Assembly (NCBI RefSeq): GCF_030295745.1 | Contig: NZ_AP027291.1 | Span: 2,356,001-2,420,000, forward strand | DNA: 64,000 bases | DNA from: Mycolicibacterium sp. TUM20985 | GTDB taxonomy: Bacteria > Actinomycetota > Actinomycetes > Mycobacteriales > Mycobacteriaceae | Direction of reading: 5' to 3' | Part shown: piece after piece, positions 1 through 11,544 of the stretch | Position numbering within the stretch: the first letter of the stretch is position 1 | Layout of the letters: every line of letters begins with the position of its first letter | Notes under the pieces: generated by a model | Database searches by the model: none | Told to the model about the DNA's origin: nothing | What the model saw: the letters and a program-made list of their open reading frames with translations, nothing else | Translations under genes and position numbers: made by a program

Positions 1-1
1 G

Positions 2-448
2 GGTCACCTGCCGCCCGGCTTCCTGCCGATCCTGCAGGCCTACGACTACGCGGGTGACGAGGTGACCCTGGTCCACGCCGACGACGACCGGTTGCGTCGG
101 ATGGCCGTGTTCGACGTCCTGATCAACAACGCCGATCGCAAGGGCGGTCACATCCTGGCCAGTGTCGACGGCAACGTGTACGGCGTCGACCACGGTGTGA
201 GCCTGCACACCGAGAACAAGTTGCGCACGGTGCTGTGGGGCTGGGCGGGCAAACCGGTGGACGATGACGCACTGCACGATGTCACGGGTCTGCGCGATGC
301 CCTCCTCGGCGATCTCGACGAAACGTTGCGGCCGCACATCAGCAGTCGGGAGATCGACGCGTTGTATGCCAGAGCGGTTGCTGTGCTGGACAATCCGGTG
401 ATGCCCGCGCCTGACCGGCGCAGGCCCATCCCGTGGCCCGCGTTCTGA
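2..448 (+). CDS. SCO1664-family protein, C-terminal part (5' truncated)
   Basis: The frame is open from the first codon of the window (base 2) to the stop at 446-448, so the gene begins upstream. The internal GTG at 62 is not its start. The visible part is about 148 residues. It contains FDVLINNADRKGGH followed by YGVDHGVSLH, a kinase-like pair in which the N-D and D-H positions resemble the catalytic and metal sites of phosphatidylinositol-kinase-like folds. This matches the SCO1664 (Rv2133c-type) family, which is often annotated as phosphatidylinositol kinase-like but has no assigned substrate. In M. tuberculosis the homologue also lies just before cysQ and mshC. A real kinase activity is not shown. 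Confidence 0.75.
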   Translation, partial: GHLPPGFLPILQAYDYAGDEVTLVHADDDRLRRMAVFDVLINNADRKGGHILASVDGNVYGVDHGVSLHTENKLRTVLWGWAGKPVDDDALHDVTGLRDALLGDLDETLRPHISSREIDALYARAVAVLDNPVMPAPDRRRPIPWPAF

Positions 449-485
449 GTTTGGCCGAGCCGTCGGCCACGGCAGCGCGGTGTTC

Positions 486-491
486 TACGCT
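486..491 (+). promoter_or_regulatory. -10 box (TACGCT), leaderless start of the GNAT gene
   Basis: TACGCT fits the mycobacterial TANNNT -10 consensus. It ends 8 bases before the ATG at 499, so transcription would start at or next to the start codon. No Shine-Dalgarno is present before that ATG. Confidence 0.5.
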
Positions 492-498
492 CATCGTC

Positions 499-1164
499 AT
501 GACTGATCACGACCACGCCGCCGCCCGCAGGGAGATCGCCGACGCCCTCCAGAAGGCGCTCGACCGCCGTCACGAGGTGCTCGACGTGATCGTCGAAGCC
601 GACGACCGGTCGGCCGCGGTCAAGGCCATCGCGACCTTGCTCGACACGTCACAGGTCGGCGGAGAGTCGGTCATGTCGATCTCGTTCGACCAGCTCACCA
701 GGGATTCGCGCCGCAAGATCGCCGTCGAACTGGAGGATCTCAACAAGCAGCTCAGCTTCACCCTCGGGGAGCGGCCCGCCAGCTCGGGGGACAGCCTGGT
801 CCTGCGCGTGTTCACCTCGGAACACGACCGCGATCTGTTCGCCGCCCGCACCGACGACGTCGGCGCCAAGGGCGACGGCTCCGGGGCCCCCGCGGGCAAC
901 CTCGACGACGAGATCAACGCCGCGCTGCGACGGGTGTCGAACGAGGAGGCGGTGTGGTTCGTGGCGGAGGAGGGTGCCGACAAGGTCGGCATGGTCTTCG
1001 GTGAGCTCGTCGGTGGTGAGGTCAACGTTCGGGTCTGGATTCACCCCGAGCACCGGCACCGCGGGTTCGGCACCGCCGCGCTGCGCCGGTGCCGCTCCGA
1101 GATGGCGGCCTACTTCCCGGCGGTCCCGATGGTCGTGCGCGCGCCCGGCGCCACGCCCAGGTAG
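499..1164 (+). CDS. GNAT-family N-acetyltransferase with GyrA-like N-terminal region
   Basis: 221 residues from ATG 499, chosen over the upstream GTG at 433 because of the -10 box at 486-491. The C-terminal part has a GNAT fold signature, the acetyl-CoA loop motif HRHRGFGTAAL, so it should acetylate an unknown substrate. The first 90 or so residues, starting at ADALQKALDRRHEVLDVI and ending near AVELEDLNKQL, have the helical pattern of the coiled-coil and gate region of DNA gyrase and topoisomerase IV A subunits (helix, DLxLxxLT-like turn, helix). A DNA-cleavage domain is absent, so this piece is probably a structural or dimerisation module. The stop TAG at 1162 is in frame with the downstream cysQ. 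Substrate unknown. Confidence 0.75.
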   Translation: MTDHDHAAARREIADALQKALDRRHEVLDVIVEADDRSAAVKAIATLLDTSQVGGESVMSISFDQLTRDSRRKIAVELEDLNKQLSFTLGERPASSGDSLVLRVFTSEHDRDLFAARTDDVGAKGDGSGAPAGNLDDEINAALRRVSNEEAVWFVAEEGADKVGMVFGELVGGEVNVRVWIHPEHRHRGFGTAALRRCRSEMAAYFPAVPMVVRAPGATPR

Positions 1165-1170
1165 CACCCG

Positions 1171-1938
1171 ATTAACGACCCTGGGAGCGATACGGCACTC
1201 GCCGCGGAGATCGCCGCCGAAGCCGGAGAGATGCTCGTCGAGCTGCGCGCGGAGCTCGGCTTCAACGATTACTACGACCTCGGCGACGCCGGAGACCGGC
1301 GCGCCAACAGGCTGATCCTGGACCGTCTGAAAGAGCACCGGCCCGGTGACGCCGTCCTGTCCGAGGAGGCGGCCGACGACCTGGCCCGGGTGCGCGCCGA
1401 TCGGGTGTGGATCGTCGATCCGGTCGACGGAACCCGGGAGTTCTCGATGGCCGGCCGGACCGACTGGGCAGTGCACATCGCGCTATGGCAGCGCACCGGC
1501 GGTCCGGCCGGTGAGATCACCGACGCCGTCGTCGGGTTGCCCGCCCTCGGCGAGGTCTACCGCTCGGACACGATCACCCCGCCGCCGCCGCGCGAGCCCG
1601 GGCCCATCCGCATCGCGACGAGCCGCAACCGGCCACCGACGGTGCTGTGGTGGCTGCGCGACATGCTCGACGTCGAGCTGATCGGCATCGGTTCGGCGGG
1701 TGCGAAGGCGATGGCGGTCGTGCGTGGCGACGTCGACGCCTACGTGCACGCCGGTGGACAGTACGAGTGGGACTCGGCGGCTCCGGCCGGCGTCGTGCTG
1801 GCGGCGGGACTGCACGCGTCGAGGCTGGACGGCTCGCCGCTGCGGTACAACCGCCCCGACCCGTACCTGCCGGACTTCGTGATGTGCCGGCCGGAGGTCG
1901 CCGCAACCCTGCTGGACGCGATCCGCTCGGTGTTCTGA
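1171..1938 (+). CDS. cysQ: 3'-phosphoadenosine 5'-phosphate / inositol monophosphatase-type phosphatase CysQ
   Basis: Metal-dependent phosphatase of the inositol-monophosphatase superfamily. Mycobacterial CysQ hydrolyses PAP and PAPS, controlling sulfate assimilation, and can act on inositol phosphates. Visible motifs are SEEA, the metal motif DPVDGTREF, and the C-terminal WDSAAPAGV. It lies just before mshC, as in M. tuberculosis. The start is a problem: homology requires the helix that begins about [11 protein letters not shown], but no ATG, GTG or TTG lies between the in-frame TAG at 1162 and the ATG at 1231. The boundary given here uses the ATT at 1171, which has an AGG about 9 bases upstream. 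The alternatives are ATG 1231 (a shortened protein) or readthrough from the GNAT gene. Function is confident; the start is not. Confidence 0.85.
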   Translation: MNDPGSDTALAAEIAAEAGEMLVELRAELGFNDYYDLGDAGDRRANRLILDRLKEHRPGDAVLSEEAADDLARVRADRVWIVDPVDGTREFSMAGRTDWAVHIALWQRTGGPAGEITDAVVGLPALGEVYRSDTITPPPPREPGPIRIATSRNRPPTVLWWLRDMLDVELIGIGSAGAKAMAVVRGDVDAYVHAGGQYEWDSAAPAGVVLAAGLHASRLDGSPLRYNRPDPYLPDFVMCRPEVAATLLDAIRSVF

Positions 1939-2022
1939 CCTGCGATCGGGAATGGATCGCCGCCGCGCATTGTCCCTTCACGTCGAGTAACCACCGTCGG
2001 AGGCCGAACTGAGCGCACACCC

Positions 2023-2028
2023 TAGAGT
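2023..2028 (+). promoter_or_regulatory. -10 box (TAGAGT), leaderless start of mshC
   Basis: TAGAGT ends 8 bases before the mshC ATG at 2036, which predicts a leaderless mRNA. No Shine-Dalgarno is visible next to the ATG. Confidence 0.5.
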
Positions 2029-2035
2029 CGAAGCC

Positions 2036-3274
2036 ATGCAATCGTGGCCGGCGCCCAACGTCCCGGAGCTCCCCGGCCCGGGAGTGCCGTTGCGTCTGTA
2101 CGACAGTGCCGACCGGCAGGTACGTCCCGTCGCGCCCGGTGCCACCGCGACCATGTACGTCTGCGGCATCACACCGTACGACGCGACCCATCTCGGCCAC
2201 GCCGCGACCTATCTCACGTTCGATCTGGTCTACCGGTCCTGGCTCGATGCCGGCCATCGGGTGCACTACGTCCAGAACGTCACCGACGTGGACGACCCGC
2301 TGTTCGAGCGGGCGGCGCGCGACGGCATCGACTGGCGCGATCTCGGCGCCAGGGAGATCCAGCTCTTTCGCGAGGACATGGCGGCGCTGCGGGTGCTACC
2401 GCCGCACGACTACGTCGCGGCGACCGACGCCATCGCCGAGGTGATCGAACTGGTCGAGAAGATGCTGGCCTCCGGCGCGGCCTACGTGGTGGACGACGCC
2501 GAGTACCCCGACGTGTACTTCCACGCCGACGCGACCGCGCAGTTCGGTTACGAGTCGAACTACGACCGCGACACCATGCTCAGGTTCTTCGGCGAACGGG
2601 GCGGTGATCCGGACCGCCCCGGCAAGGGTGATGCGTTGGACGCCTTGCTCTGGCGCGCGGAGCGACCGGGGGAGCCGAGCTGGCCGTCACCGTTCGGGGC
2701 CGGCCGGCCAGGGTGGCACGTCGAGTGTGCCGCCATCGCACTGGACCGCATCGGCACCGGCCTCGACATCCAGGGCGGCGGCAGCGATCTGATCTTCCCG
2801 CACCACGAGTTCTCCGCCGCGCACGCCGAATCGGCTACGGGGGAGCGGCGTTTCGCGCGGCACTACGTGCACGCGGGCATGATCGGCCTCGACGGCCACA
2901 AGATGAGCAAGAGCCGCGGCAATCTGGTGCTGGTGTCGCGGCTGCGCGCGGACGGCGTCGAACCCGCGGCCATTCGACTCGGTCTGCTCGCCGGGCACTA
3001 TCGGTCCGACCGCTCCTGGGACGAGGCGGTCCTGGCCGAGGCCCAGGGCCGCCTCACCCGGTGGCGGGCGGCCACCGCGTTGCCCGCGGGTCCTGACGTC
3101 GCCGATGTGATCGCGCGCGTCCGGCAGTATCTTGCCGACGATCTTGACACCCCGAAAGTCCTTGCCGCACTCGATGGTTGGACCACCGACGCCTTGGAGT
3201 ACGGCGGCCGGGACGCCGACGCGCCGGGCCGACTCGCGGCCGTCGTCGACGCGTTGTTGGGAATTCAGCTGTAG
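2036..3274 (+). CDS. mshC: L-cysteine:GlcN-Ins ligase MshC (mycothiol synthesis)
   Basis: 412 residues, the usual length of the family. It is a cysteinyl-tRNA-synthetase-like enzyme that joins cysteine through an adenylate to glucosaminyl-inositol, the third step to mycothiol, the main low-molecular thiol of actinobacteria. Visible features are the zinc-ligand region [10 protein letters not shown] (Cys43), the HIGH-like HLGH at 52-55, further zinc ligands around GWHVECAA, and the KMSKS loop at 289-293. It follows cysQ on the same strand, linking sulfur activation with thiol synthesis. The start at ATG 2036 is supported by homology and by the -10 box 8 bases upstream. Confidence 0.96.
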   Translation: MQSWPAPNVPELPGPGVPLRLYDSADRQVRPVAPGATATMYVCGITPYDATHLGHAATYLTFDLVYRSWLDAGHRVHYVQNVTDVDDPLFERAARDGIDWRDLGAREIQLFREDMAALRVLPPHDYVAATDAIAEVIELVEKMLASGAAYVVDDAEYPDVYFHADATAQFGYESNYDRDTMLRFFGERGGDPDRPGKGDALDALLWRAERPGEPSWPSPFGAGRPGWHVECAAIALDRIGTGLDIQGGGSDLIFPHHEFSAAHAESATGERRFARHYVHAGMIGLDGHKMSKSRGNLVLVSRLRADGVEPAAIRLGLLAGHYRSDRSWDEAVLAEAQGRLTRWRAATALPAGPDVADVIARVRQYLADDLDTPKVLAALDGWTTDALEYGGRDADAPGRLAAVVDALLGIQL

Positions 3275-3343
3275 CTGCCCGCGGTGACACCCCGTGACAC
3301 GCGGATCAGCCGCGGCTCGGACTTCCAGTGGTTTGATGTCGAG

Positions 3344-4801
3344 GTGAGAACCGAATCCGTCCGACGGGTGCTCGCCGTCGGCGTCGTCGCAGCGCTCGTC
3401 ATCGTCTTGGCGGCCTGCGCGAGAAGTGACAAGCCCGAGGCGGTCGGTTCGGCCCCGTCGCCACCACCGGCGCCGGTGGTCACCCCCGAGCAGGCCAGGG
3501 CGATAGCCAAGGAGGCCTATGTCTGGGGCTTCCCGATGGTCGACGACTATCGCGTCATGTACTCGTACTTCGTGGACCAGGACGACGCGGAGTACAAGGG
3601 CGCGTGGAACCAGGTGCACAGCGCGGCACGCGTCTACACGCCCGCCGACACCACGATCCAGACGCCGAACTCGGACACCCCCTACTCGGCGCTCGGCGCC
3701 GACCTGCGCACCGAGCCCCTGGTGCTCACCGTTCCGCCCATCGATCAGGACCGGTACTTCTCGCTGCAGTTCGTCGACCTCTACACCTCCAACTTCGCCT
3801 ACGTCGGCAGCCGGACGACGGGCAACAGTGGCGGCAAATACCTTCTCGCGGGTCCGAAGTGGAAGGGAGACAAGCCGGCGGGCATCAACGAGGTCATCCG
3901 CTACGACACCGATCTGGCGCTGGTGCTCTACCGCACGCAGCTGTTCGAGCCCGCAGACATCGACAACGTCAAGCGCATCCAGGATGGCTACCAGGTTCAG
4001 CCGCTGTCGGTCTTCCTCAAGCAGCCGCTGCCGCCACCGGCTCCGGCGATCGACTTCGTCCCCGCGCTCACCGCCGATCAGGAGCGCACGTCACCGCAGT
4101 TCTTCGACATCTTGAACTTCGTGATGAAGTTCGCCCCGACGCTGCCCGCCGAGCGGGACCTGCGCGCCCGGTTGGCCACCATCGGGATCGGCCCGGACGG
4201 CTCCTTCGACGCCGAGAAGCTGTCTTCAGAGATGAAGACGGCGATCCAGGACGGGATGGCCGACGCATGGGCCGAACTCGACACGTTGAAGAAGGATCAG
4301 ATCGACACCGGAAAGATCGGTGCGGCCCAATTCTTCGGAACGGCAGCCGATCTCAAGGGAAACTACCTCTACCGAATGGCCGGCGCGGTGTTGGGCATCT
4401 ACGGCAACACCGCCGCCGAGGCGCTCTACCCGAGCGCCAGCACGGATTCGACGGGTGCACCGCTGACCGGCGCGTCCAACTACACCTATCGGTTCGCGCC
4501 CGATGAACTGCCGCCGGTCAACGCGTTCTGGTCGCTGACGATGTACGAGTCGCCCAAGAACCTGCTGGTGGCCAACCCCGTCAACCGCTATCTGATCAAC
4601 TCGCCGATGCTGCCCGCGTTGGTTCCCGATGCCGACGGCGGCTACACCCTCTACGTGCAGCACGAGTCGCCCGGGCCGGAGCGCGAACCCAACTGGTTGC
4701 CGGCGCCCGAGGGGCCGTTCACGTTGGTGTTGCGGCTGTACTGGCCGAAACCCGATGCGCTGAACGGCACTTGGAAGGCCCCACAACCGACGAAGGCTTA
4801 G
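3344..4801 (+). CDS. DUF1254/DUF1214 domain lipoprotein
   Basis: About 485 residues from GTG 3344. The frame is open upstream to GTG 3284. I prefer 3344 because it puts the basic start and hydrophobic stretch at the N-terminus, ending in the lipobox LAAC, so the mature protein would be lipid-anchored outside the membrane. The body is a DUF1254 region (AYVWGFPMVDDY through TIQTPNSDTPYS) followed by a DUF1214 region (APDELPPVNAFWSLTMY). These beta-rich domains occur together in many bacteria and have no agreed enzymatic role. A proline-rich linker follows the lipid-anchored cysteine. It lies between mshC and a desaturase gene without obvious functional ties. Function unknown. Confidence 0.8.
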   Translation: MRTESVRRVLAVGVVAALVIVLAACARSDKPEAVGSAPSPPPAPVVTPEQARAIAKEAYVWGFPMVDDYRVMYSYFVDQDDAEYKGAWNQVHSAARVYTPADTTIQTPNSDTPYSALGADLRTEPLVLTVPPIDQDRYFSLQFVDLYTSNFAYVGSRTTGNSGGKYLLAGPKWKGDKPAGINEVIRYDTDLALVLYRTQLFEPADIDNVKRIQDGYQVQPLSVFLKQPLPPPAPAIDFVPALTADQERTSPQFFDILNFVMKFAPTLPAERDLRARLATIGIGPDGSFDAEKLSSEMKTAIQDGMADAWAELDTLKKDQIDTGKIGAAQFFGTAADLKGNYLYRMAGAVLGIYGNTAAEALYPSASTDSTGAPLTGASNYTYRFAPDELPPVNAFWSLTMYESPKNLLVANPVNRYLINSPMLPALVPDADGGYTLYVQHESPGPEREPNWLPAPEGPFTLVLRLYWPKPDALNGTWKAPQPTKA

Positions 4802-4849
4802 GCGCGGTTCACCGGAATTCCTTCGCTGCGGTAGTACTGTAGCTGCACG

Positions 4850-5833
4850 ATGGCACGCCTCCTGACCGACCCAGAGCTCATCCGAGAGCTAGAACCGGTC
4901 GTCGAGGCCGGCCTCAACCAGCACTTCGCGACCACCAGGAACTGGTCTCCGCACGATTACGTGCCGTGGTCGGACGGCTCCGACTACGCGGCCCTCGGCG
5001 GCCGCGACTGGGATCTCGAACAGTCGCCGCTGTCGGAGTTGGCCCGCATCGCGATGGTGACCAACCTCCTCACCGAGGACAACCTGCCGTCCTACCATCG
5101 CGCGGTCGCCGGTTACTTCACCCTCGACGATGCCTGGGGCAACTGGGTCAATCGGTGGACCGTCGAGGAGAACCGGCACGGCATGGCGCTGCGTGACTAC
5201 CTCGTGGTGACCAGGGCCGTGGACCCGATCGAGCTGGAGCAGGCCAGGCTGTTGCAGGTCACCGCCGGGTTCAGCCCCGGGCAGCAGGGTCAGGGCGACA
5301 TCGCGCCCGAATCGTTCCTCGATGCGGCCGCCTACGTGACCTTCCAGGAGCTGGCCACCCGGGTCAGCCACCGCAACACCGGGAAGGCGTGCGACGAGCC
5401 CGTCGCCGATGCCCTGCTGAAGCGCATCGCGTTCGACGAGAACCTGCACATGATCTTCTACCGCGGGCTGACGGGTGCGGCGCTGGACCTATCGCCCGAT
5501 CGCGCGATGCACTCGATCTGCCGCATCCTGACGAACTTCCAGATGCCCGGCTTCTCCATCCCGAACTTCCGCCGCAACGCGGTCAAGATGGCCGTCGGTG
5601 GCATCTACGACGCACGTCAGCATCTCGACGAGGTGGTGCTGCCGGTGCTGCGCAAGTGGCGCATCTTCGAGCGCACCGACTTCACCGCGGCGGGTGAGGC
5701 CGAACGCGACGCCCTCGGCGCCTTCCTCGAGAAGATGGAAGCCGAGGCGGCCAAGTTCGACGAGTCGAAGGCCCGATATCTCGAGCGGGCCGCCCGCAAG
5801 GGGCAGCGGATCGCGTCGAAGTCGCTGGTCTAA
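4850..5833 (+). CDS. Acyl-ACP desaturase-like di-iron protein (DesA1/DesA2 type)
   Basis: 327 residues. Strongly resembles the mycobacterial stearoyl-ACP-desaturase-type proteins DesA1 and DesA2, soluble di-iron enzymes that introduce double bonds into acyl-ACP precursors of mycolic acids. The four iron-ligand regions are visible: TEDN, EENRHG, FQELATRVSHRNTGKA and DENLHM. The C-terminus is shorter than DesA1. No fatty-acid gene adjoins it. It is probably an additional paralogue, and its substrate cannot be told from the sequence. The stop codon interlocks with that of the convergent PAC2 gene (5830-5833). A TACTGT -10-like box ends 10 bases before the ATG. Confidence 0.88.
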   Translation: MARLLTDPELIRELEPVVEAGLNQHFATTRNWSPHDYVPWSDGSDYAALGGRDWDLEQSPLSELARIAMVTNLLTEDNLPSYHRAVAGYFTLDDAWGNWVNRWTVEENRHGMALRDYLVVTRAVDPIELEQARLLQVTAGFSPGQQGQGDIAPESFLDAAAYVTFQELATRVSHRNTGKACDEPVADALLKRIAFDENLHMIFYRGLTGAALDLSPDRAMHSICRILTNFQMPGFSIPNFRRNAVKMAVGGIYDARQHLDEVVLPVLRKWRIFERTDFTAAGEAERDALGAFLEKMEAEAAKFDESKARYLERAARKGQRIASKSLV

Positions 5834-6690
5834 CCGCGGAAGCCGGGGCCGCGCCTACGCAGGTAGCGTTCGAACTCCGCGGCCAGTGCGTCCCCGTCGA
5901 TCTTGCCGAGCGCCTCGGTCATGTCCACCTCCGCGTCACCGCGTTCCTCGAGCGAGGTGACGTATTCGGCGATCTCCTCGTCCTCGGCCGTCATCTCGCT
6001 GACGGCCTGCTCCCACTCCTCGGCCTGGATCGGCAGGTCGGCGAGGGGGACCTCGATGTCGAGGACGTCCTCGACCCGTCGGAGCAGCGCGACCGTAGCC
6101 TTCGGATTGGGCGGTTGCGATACATAGTGCGGGACCGCGGCCCAGAACGTCACCGCCGGGATGCCCGCGGCCACGCAGGCGTCCTGGAAGACGCCGGCGA
6201 TGCCGGTCGGCCCCTCGTACCTGGTCTCCTCGAGGCCGAAGAACTTCGCCGACTCGGGGGAGTAGGCCGCCCCCGACACCGGTACCGGACGGGTGTGCGG
6301 CGTATCGGCGAGAAGGGCGCCGAGGATCACCACCGTGTCGACGTTCAGCTTGTCGGCGATGGCCAGTAACTCGGCGCAGAACGTCCGCCACCGCATGTTC
6401 GGTTCGACGCCGTGCATCAGCACGATGTCGCGGTCGCTGCCCGGCGGGCGGCAGTGTGAGATGCGCATCGACGGCCACACCAGCTCACGCGTCACACCGT
6501 CGATCTGGCGGATCACGGGACGGTTCACCTGGTAGTCGTAGTAGGCCTCGTCGTCGATCTCGACGATCGTCTCGGCCTCCCAGATCACGTCGAGGTGCTC
6601 GAGGGCGTCGCTGGCCGCGTCACCGGCGTCGTTCCAGCCTTCGAAGGCCGCGACGATGATGGTGTCCTGCAGGCTTGGCAGGTCTGTCAC
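5830..6690 (-). CDS. PAC2-family protein (Rv2125-type, proteasome assembly chaperone fold)
   Basis: 286 residues from GTG at 6690. It carries the PAC2 pattern AAFEGWNDAGDAASDAL near the start, a ligand-like segment VEPNMRWR, and a charged C-terminal tail with ALGKIDGDALAAEFERYLR. The family is named after the eukaryotic proteasome assembly chaperone 2 fold. Its mycobacterial member (Rv2125) has a known structure but no settled role. It sits about 13 kb from the proteasome locus, beside metH as in M. tuberculosis. A TACGCT -10 box (complement of 6697-6702) ends 7 bases before the GTG, so it is probably leaderless. Confidence 0.88.
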   Translation of the reverse strand: MTDLPSLQDTIIVAAFEGWNDAGDAASDALEHLDVIWEAETIVEIDDEAYYDYQVNRPVIRQIDGVTRELVWPSMRISHCRPPGSDRDIVLMHGVEPNMRWRTFCAELLAIADKLNVDTVVILGALLADTPHTRPVPVSGAAYSPESAKFFGLEETRYEGPTGIAGVFQDACVAAGIPAVTFWAAVPHYVSQPPNPKATVALLRRVEDVLDIEVPLADLPIQAEEWEQAVSEMTAEDEEIAEYVTSLEERGDAEVDMTEALGKIDGDALAAEFERYLRRRGPGFRG

Positions 6691-6696
6691 CAGGCC

Positions 6697-6702
6697 AGCG
6701 TA
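6697..6702 (-). promoter_or_regulatory. -10 box (TACGCT) of the PAC2 gene
   Basis: Read on the minus strand, TACGCT ends 7 bases before the GTG start at 6690, which predicts a leaderless transcript. The rest of 6703-6905 shows no gene and no structure that I recognise. Confidence 0.45.
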
Positions 6703-6908
6703 AGCCCTGCCCGGCGTCGGCGAGGGCCATGGTGTGGCGGGTCGGCATACGGATCGAAAGGCCCTCGACGGGGCCGTCCGACGCGGTCGAGACGAAACAC
6801 GTTTGGCAGCAATCTGGTTGAGGGGGGTGGCCGCGACACCACCGAGGAGATCGGTGAGCCGTCACGGCGCAGCAAACCGGGCGTCCCAACGTCGACGAGG
6901 TGACGACG

Positions 6909-6914
6909 TAGACT
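6909..6914 (+). promoter_or_regulatory. -10 box (TAGACT) of metH
   Basis: TAGACT matches the mycobacterial -10 consensus and predicts a transcription start near 6920-6921. That is the first base of the SAH riboswitch pseudoknot strand, so the mRNA would begin with the aptamer. No clear -35 hexamer is seen. Confidence 0.5.
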
Positions 6915-6920
6915 TGATGG

Positions 6921-6999
6921 GTCGAGAGGCGTTGCAACGGTTTCTGGGGGGTCTGGGTCTCCCCGGTATCCGCCACGCTCGGCAGAGCTAAGGACGCCT
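6921..6999 (+). promoter_or_regulatory. S-adenosylhomocysteine (SAH) riboswitch aptamer upstream of metH
   Basis: All helices expected of the SAH riboswitch can be drawn. P1 is AGGCGT (6927-6932) with ACGCCT (6994-6999). The pseudoknot is GTCGAG (6921-6926) with CTCGGC (6978-6983), one wobble. P2 is CGG (6938-6940) with CCG (6970-6972), continued after an internal loop by CTGGGG (6944-6949) with CCCCGG (6961-6966). The conserved core GCGTTGCAAC (6929-6938) fits the family consensus GCGYUGCRAC, and CCACGCTCG (6973-6981) fits CCAGGCUCG with one change. Known SAH riboswitches are ON switches upstream of ahcY, metH and metF. The gene behind this one is metH, as expected. The call rests on consensus recalled from memory. 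Confidence 0.87.
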
Positions 7000-7017
7000 T
7001 CCGCAACTTACGGAAGG
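6997..7017 (+). promoter_or_regulatory. Anti-Shine-Dalgarno hairpin of metH (riboswitch expression platform)
   Basis: CCTTCCG (6997-7003) pairs perfectly with CGGAAGG (7011-7017) around a 7-base loop. The right arm is the metH ribosome binding site, 8 bases before the GTG at 7026. The left arm shares 6997-6999 with the 3' strand of riboswitch P1, so the two helices cannot form together. This predicts that SAH binding frees the ribosome site and turns on translation. Confidence 0.8.
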
Positions 7018-7025
7018 ATCGTTAC

Positions 7026-10760
<3,735 letters not shown>

Positions 10761-11465
10761 ATGAGCGCAGTGCTGAGGGCCGTCCTATTCGACATGGACG
10801 GCACCCTCGTCGATTCGGAAAAGCTCTGGGACATCTCACTGCAGGCGCTCTACGGGCGCCTCGGCGGCGAGCTGTCGGCCGAAGTCAGGGAGACCACGGT
10901 GGGCAGCTCTTCGGAAGGGCTGATGCGGATCGTGTACACCGACCTCGGTCTGGATCACGATCCGGTGGCGATGGAGGAGTCGGCGGACTGGCTGCACGAG
11001 TACACCGGTGAGCTCTTCGAGCAGGGGCTGACGTGGCTGCCCGGTGCGCGCGAGATGCTCGACGCGCTGACCGACGCCGGCGTTCCAATGGCGTTGGTGA
11101 CCAACACCCGTCGCGGTCTCACGGAGCGCGCGCTGAAGAGCATTGGCAGCCACTACTTCTCGGCGTCGGTCTGCGGCGACGAAGTCGAGCACGCCAAGCC
11201 GGCGCCGGACCCCTACCTGCGTGCCGCGCACCTACTGGGGCTGCCGCCCGCGCAATGCCTTGCCATAGAGGACTCGGTGACGGGATCGCAGGCGGCCGAG
11301 GCCGCGGGGTGTCCGGTCGTGGTGGTGCCCAACGACGTCGAGGTTCCCGCCGGACCGCGCCGTCGACACGTGCCGTCGCTGGCCGAGGTGGACGTCGACG
11401 CGTTGGCGAGGATTCACCGCGAGTTGAGTGGGTATCTGGACGTGGCCTGCTCCGATCGGGGTTGA
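10761..11465 (+). CDS. HAD-superfamily hydrolase (phosphatase)
   Basis: 234 residues. The ATG follows the metH stop with no gap (TGAATG), so translation is likely coupled. HAD motifs are present: motif I DMDGTLVDSE near residue 12, motif II region LVTNTR, the motif III lysine in EHAKPAPDPY, and motif IV IEDSVTG. The cap between residues 20 and 85 is of the helical, beta-phosphoglucomutase and phosphoglycolate phosphatase class. Substrate cannot be read from the sequence. Co-transcription with metH means that it may share SAH control. M. tuberculosis has related genes but I do not recall one at this position. Confidence 0.85.
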   Translation: MSAVLRAVLFDMDGTLVDSEKLWDISLQALYGRLGGELSAEVRETTVGSSSEGLMRIVYTDLGLDHDPVAMEESADWLHEYTGELFEQGLTWLPGAREMLDALTDAGVPMALVTNTRRGLTERALKSIGSHYFSASVCGDEVEHAKPAPDPYLRAAHLLGLPPAQCLAIEDSVTGSQAAEAAGCPVVVVPNDVEVPAGPRRRHVPSLAEVDVDALARIHRELSGYLDVACSDRG

Positions 11466-11499
11466 TCCCGATACGGTCGTAAGGCCCACCGGAGTGTCC

Positions 11500-11505
11500 T
11501 AGGGT
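11500..11505 (+). promoter_or_regulatory. Candidate -10 box (TAGGGT) of the MFS sugar permease gene
   Basis: TAGGGT lies 39 bases before the ATG at 11545 and would leave a short leader carrying the ribosome site GAAAGGAAA (11532-11540). No convincing -35 is visible. Confidence 0.35.
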
Positions 11506-11544
11506 GGTGTGATACCCGTCACGTTGAGGTGAAAGGAAACCCCC

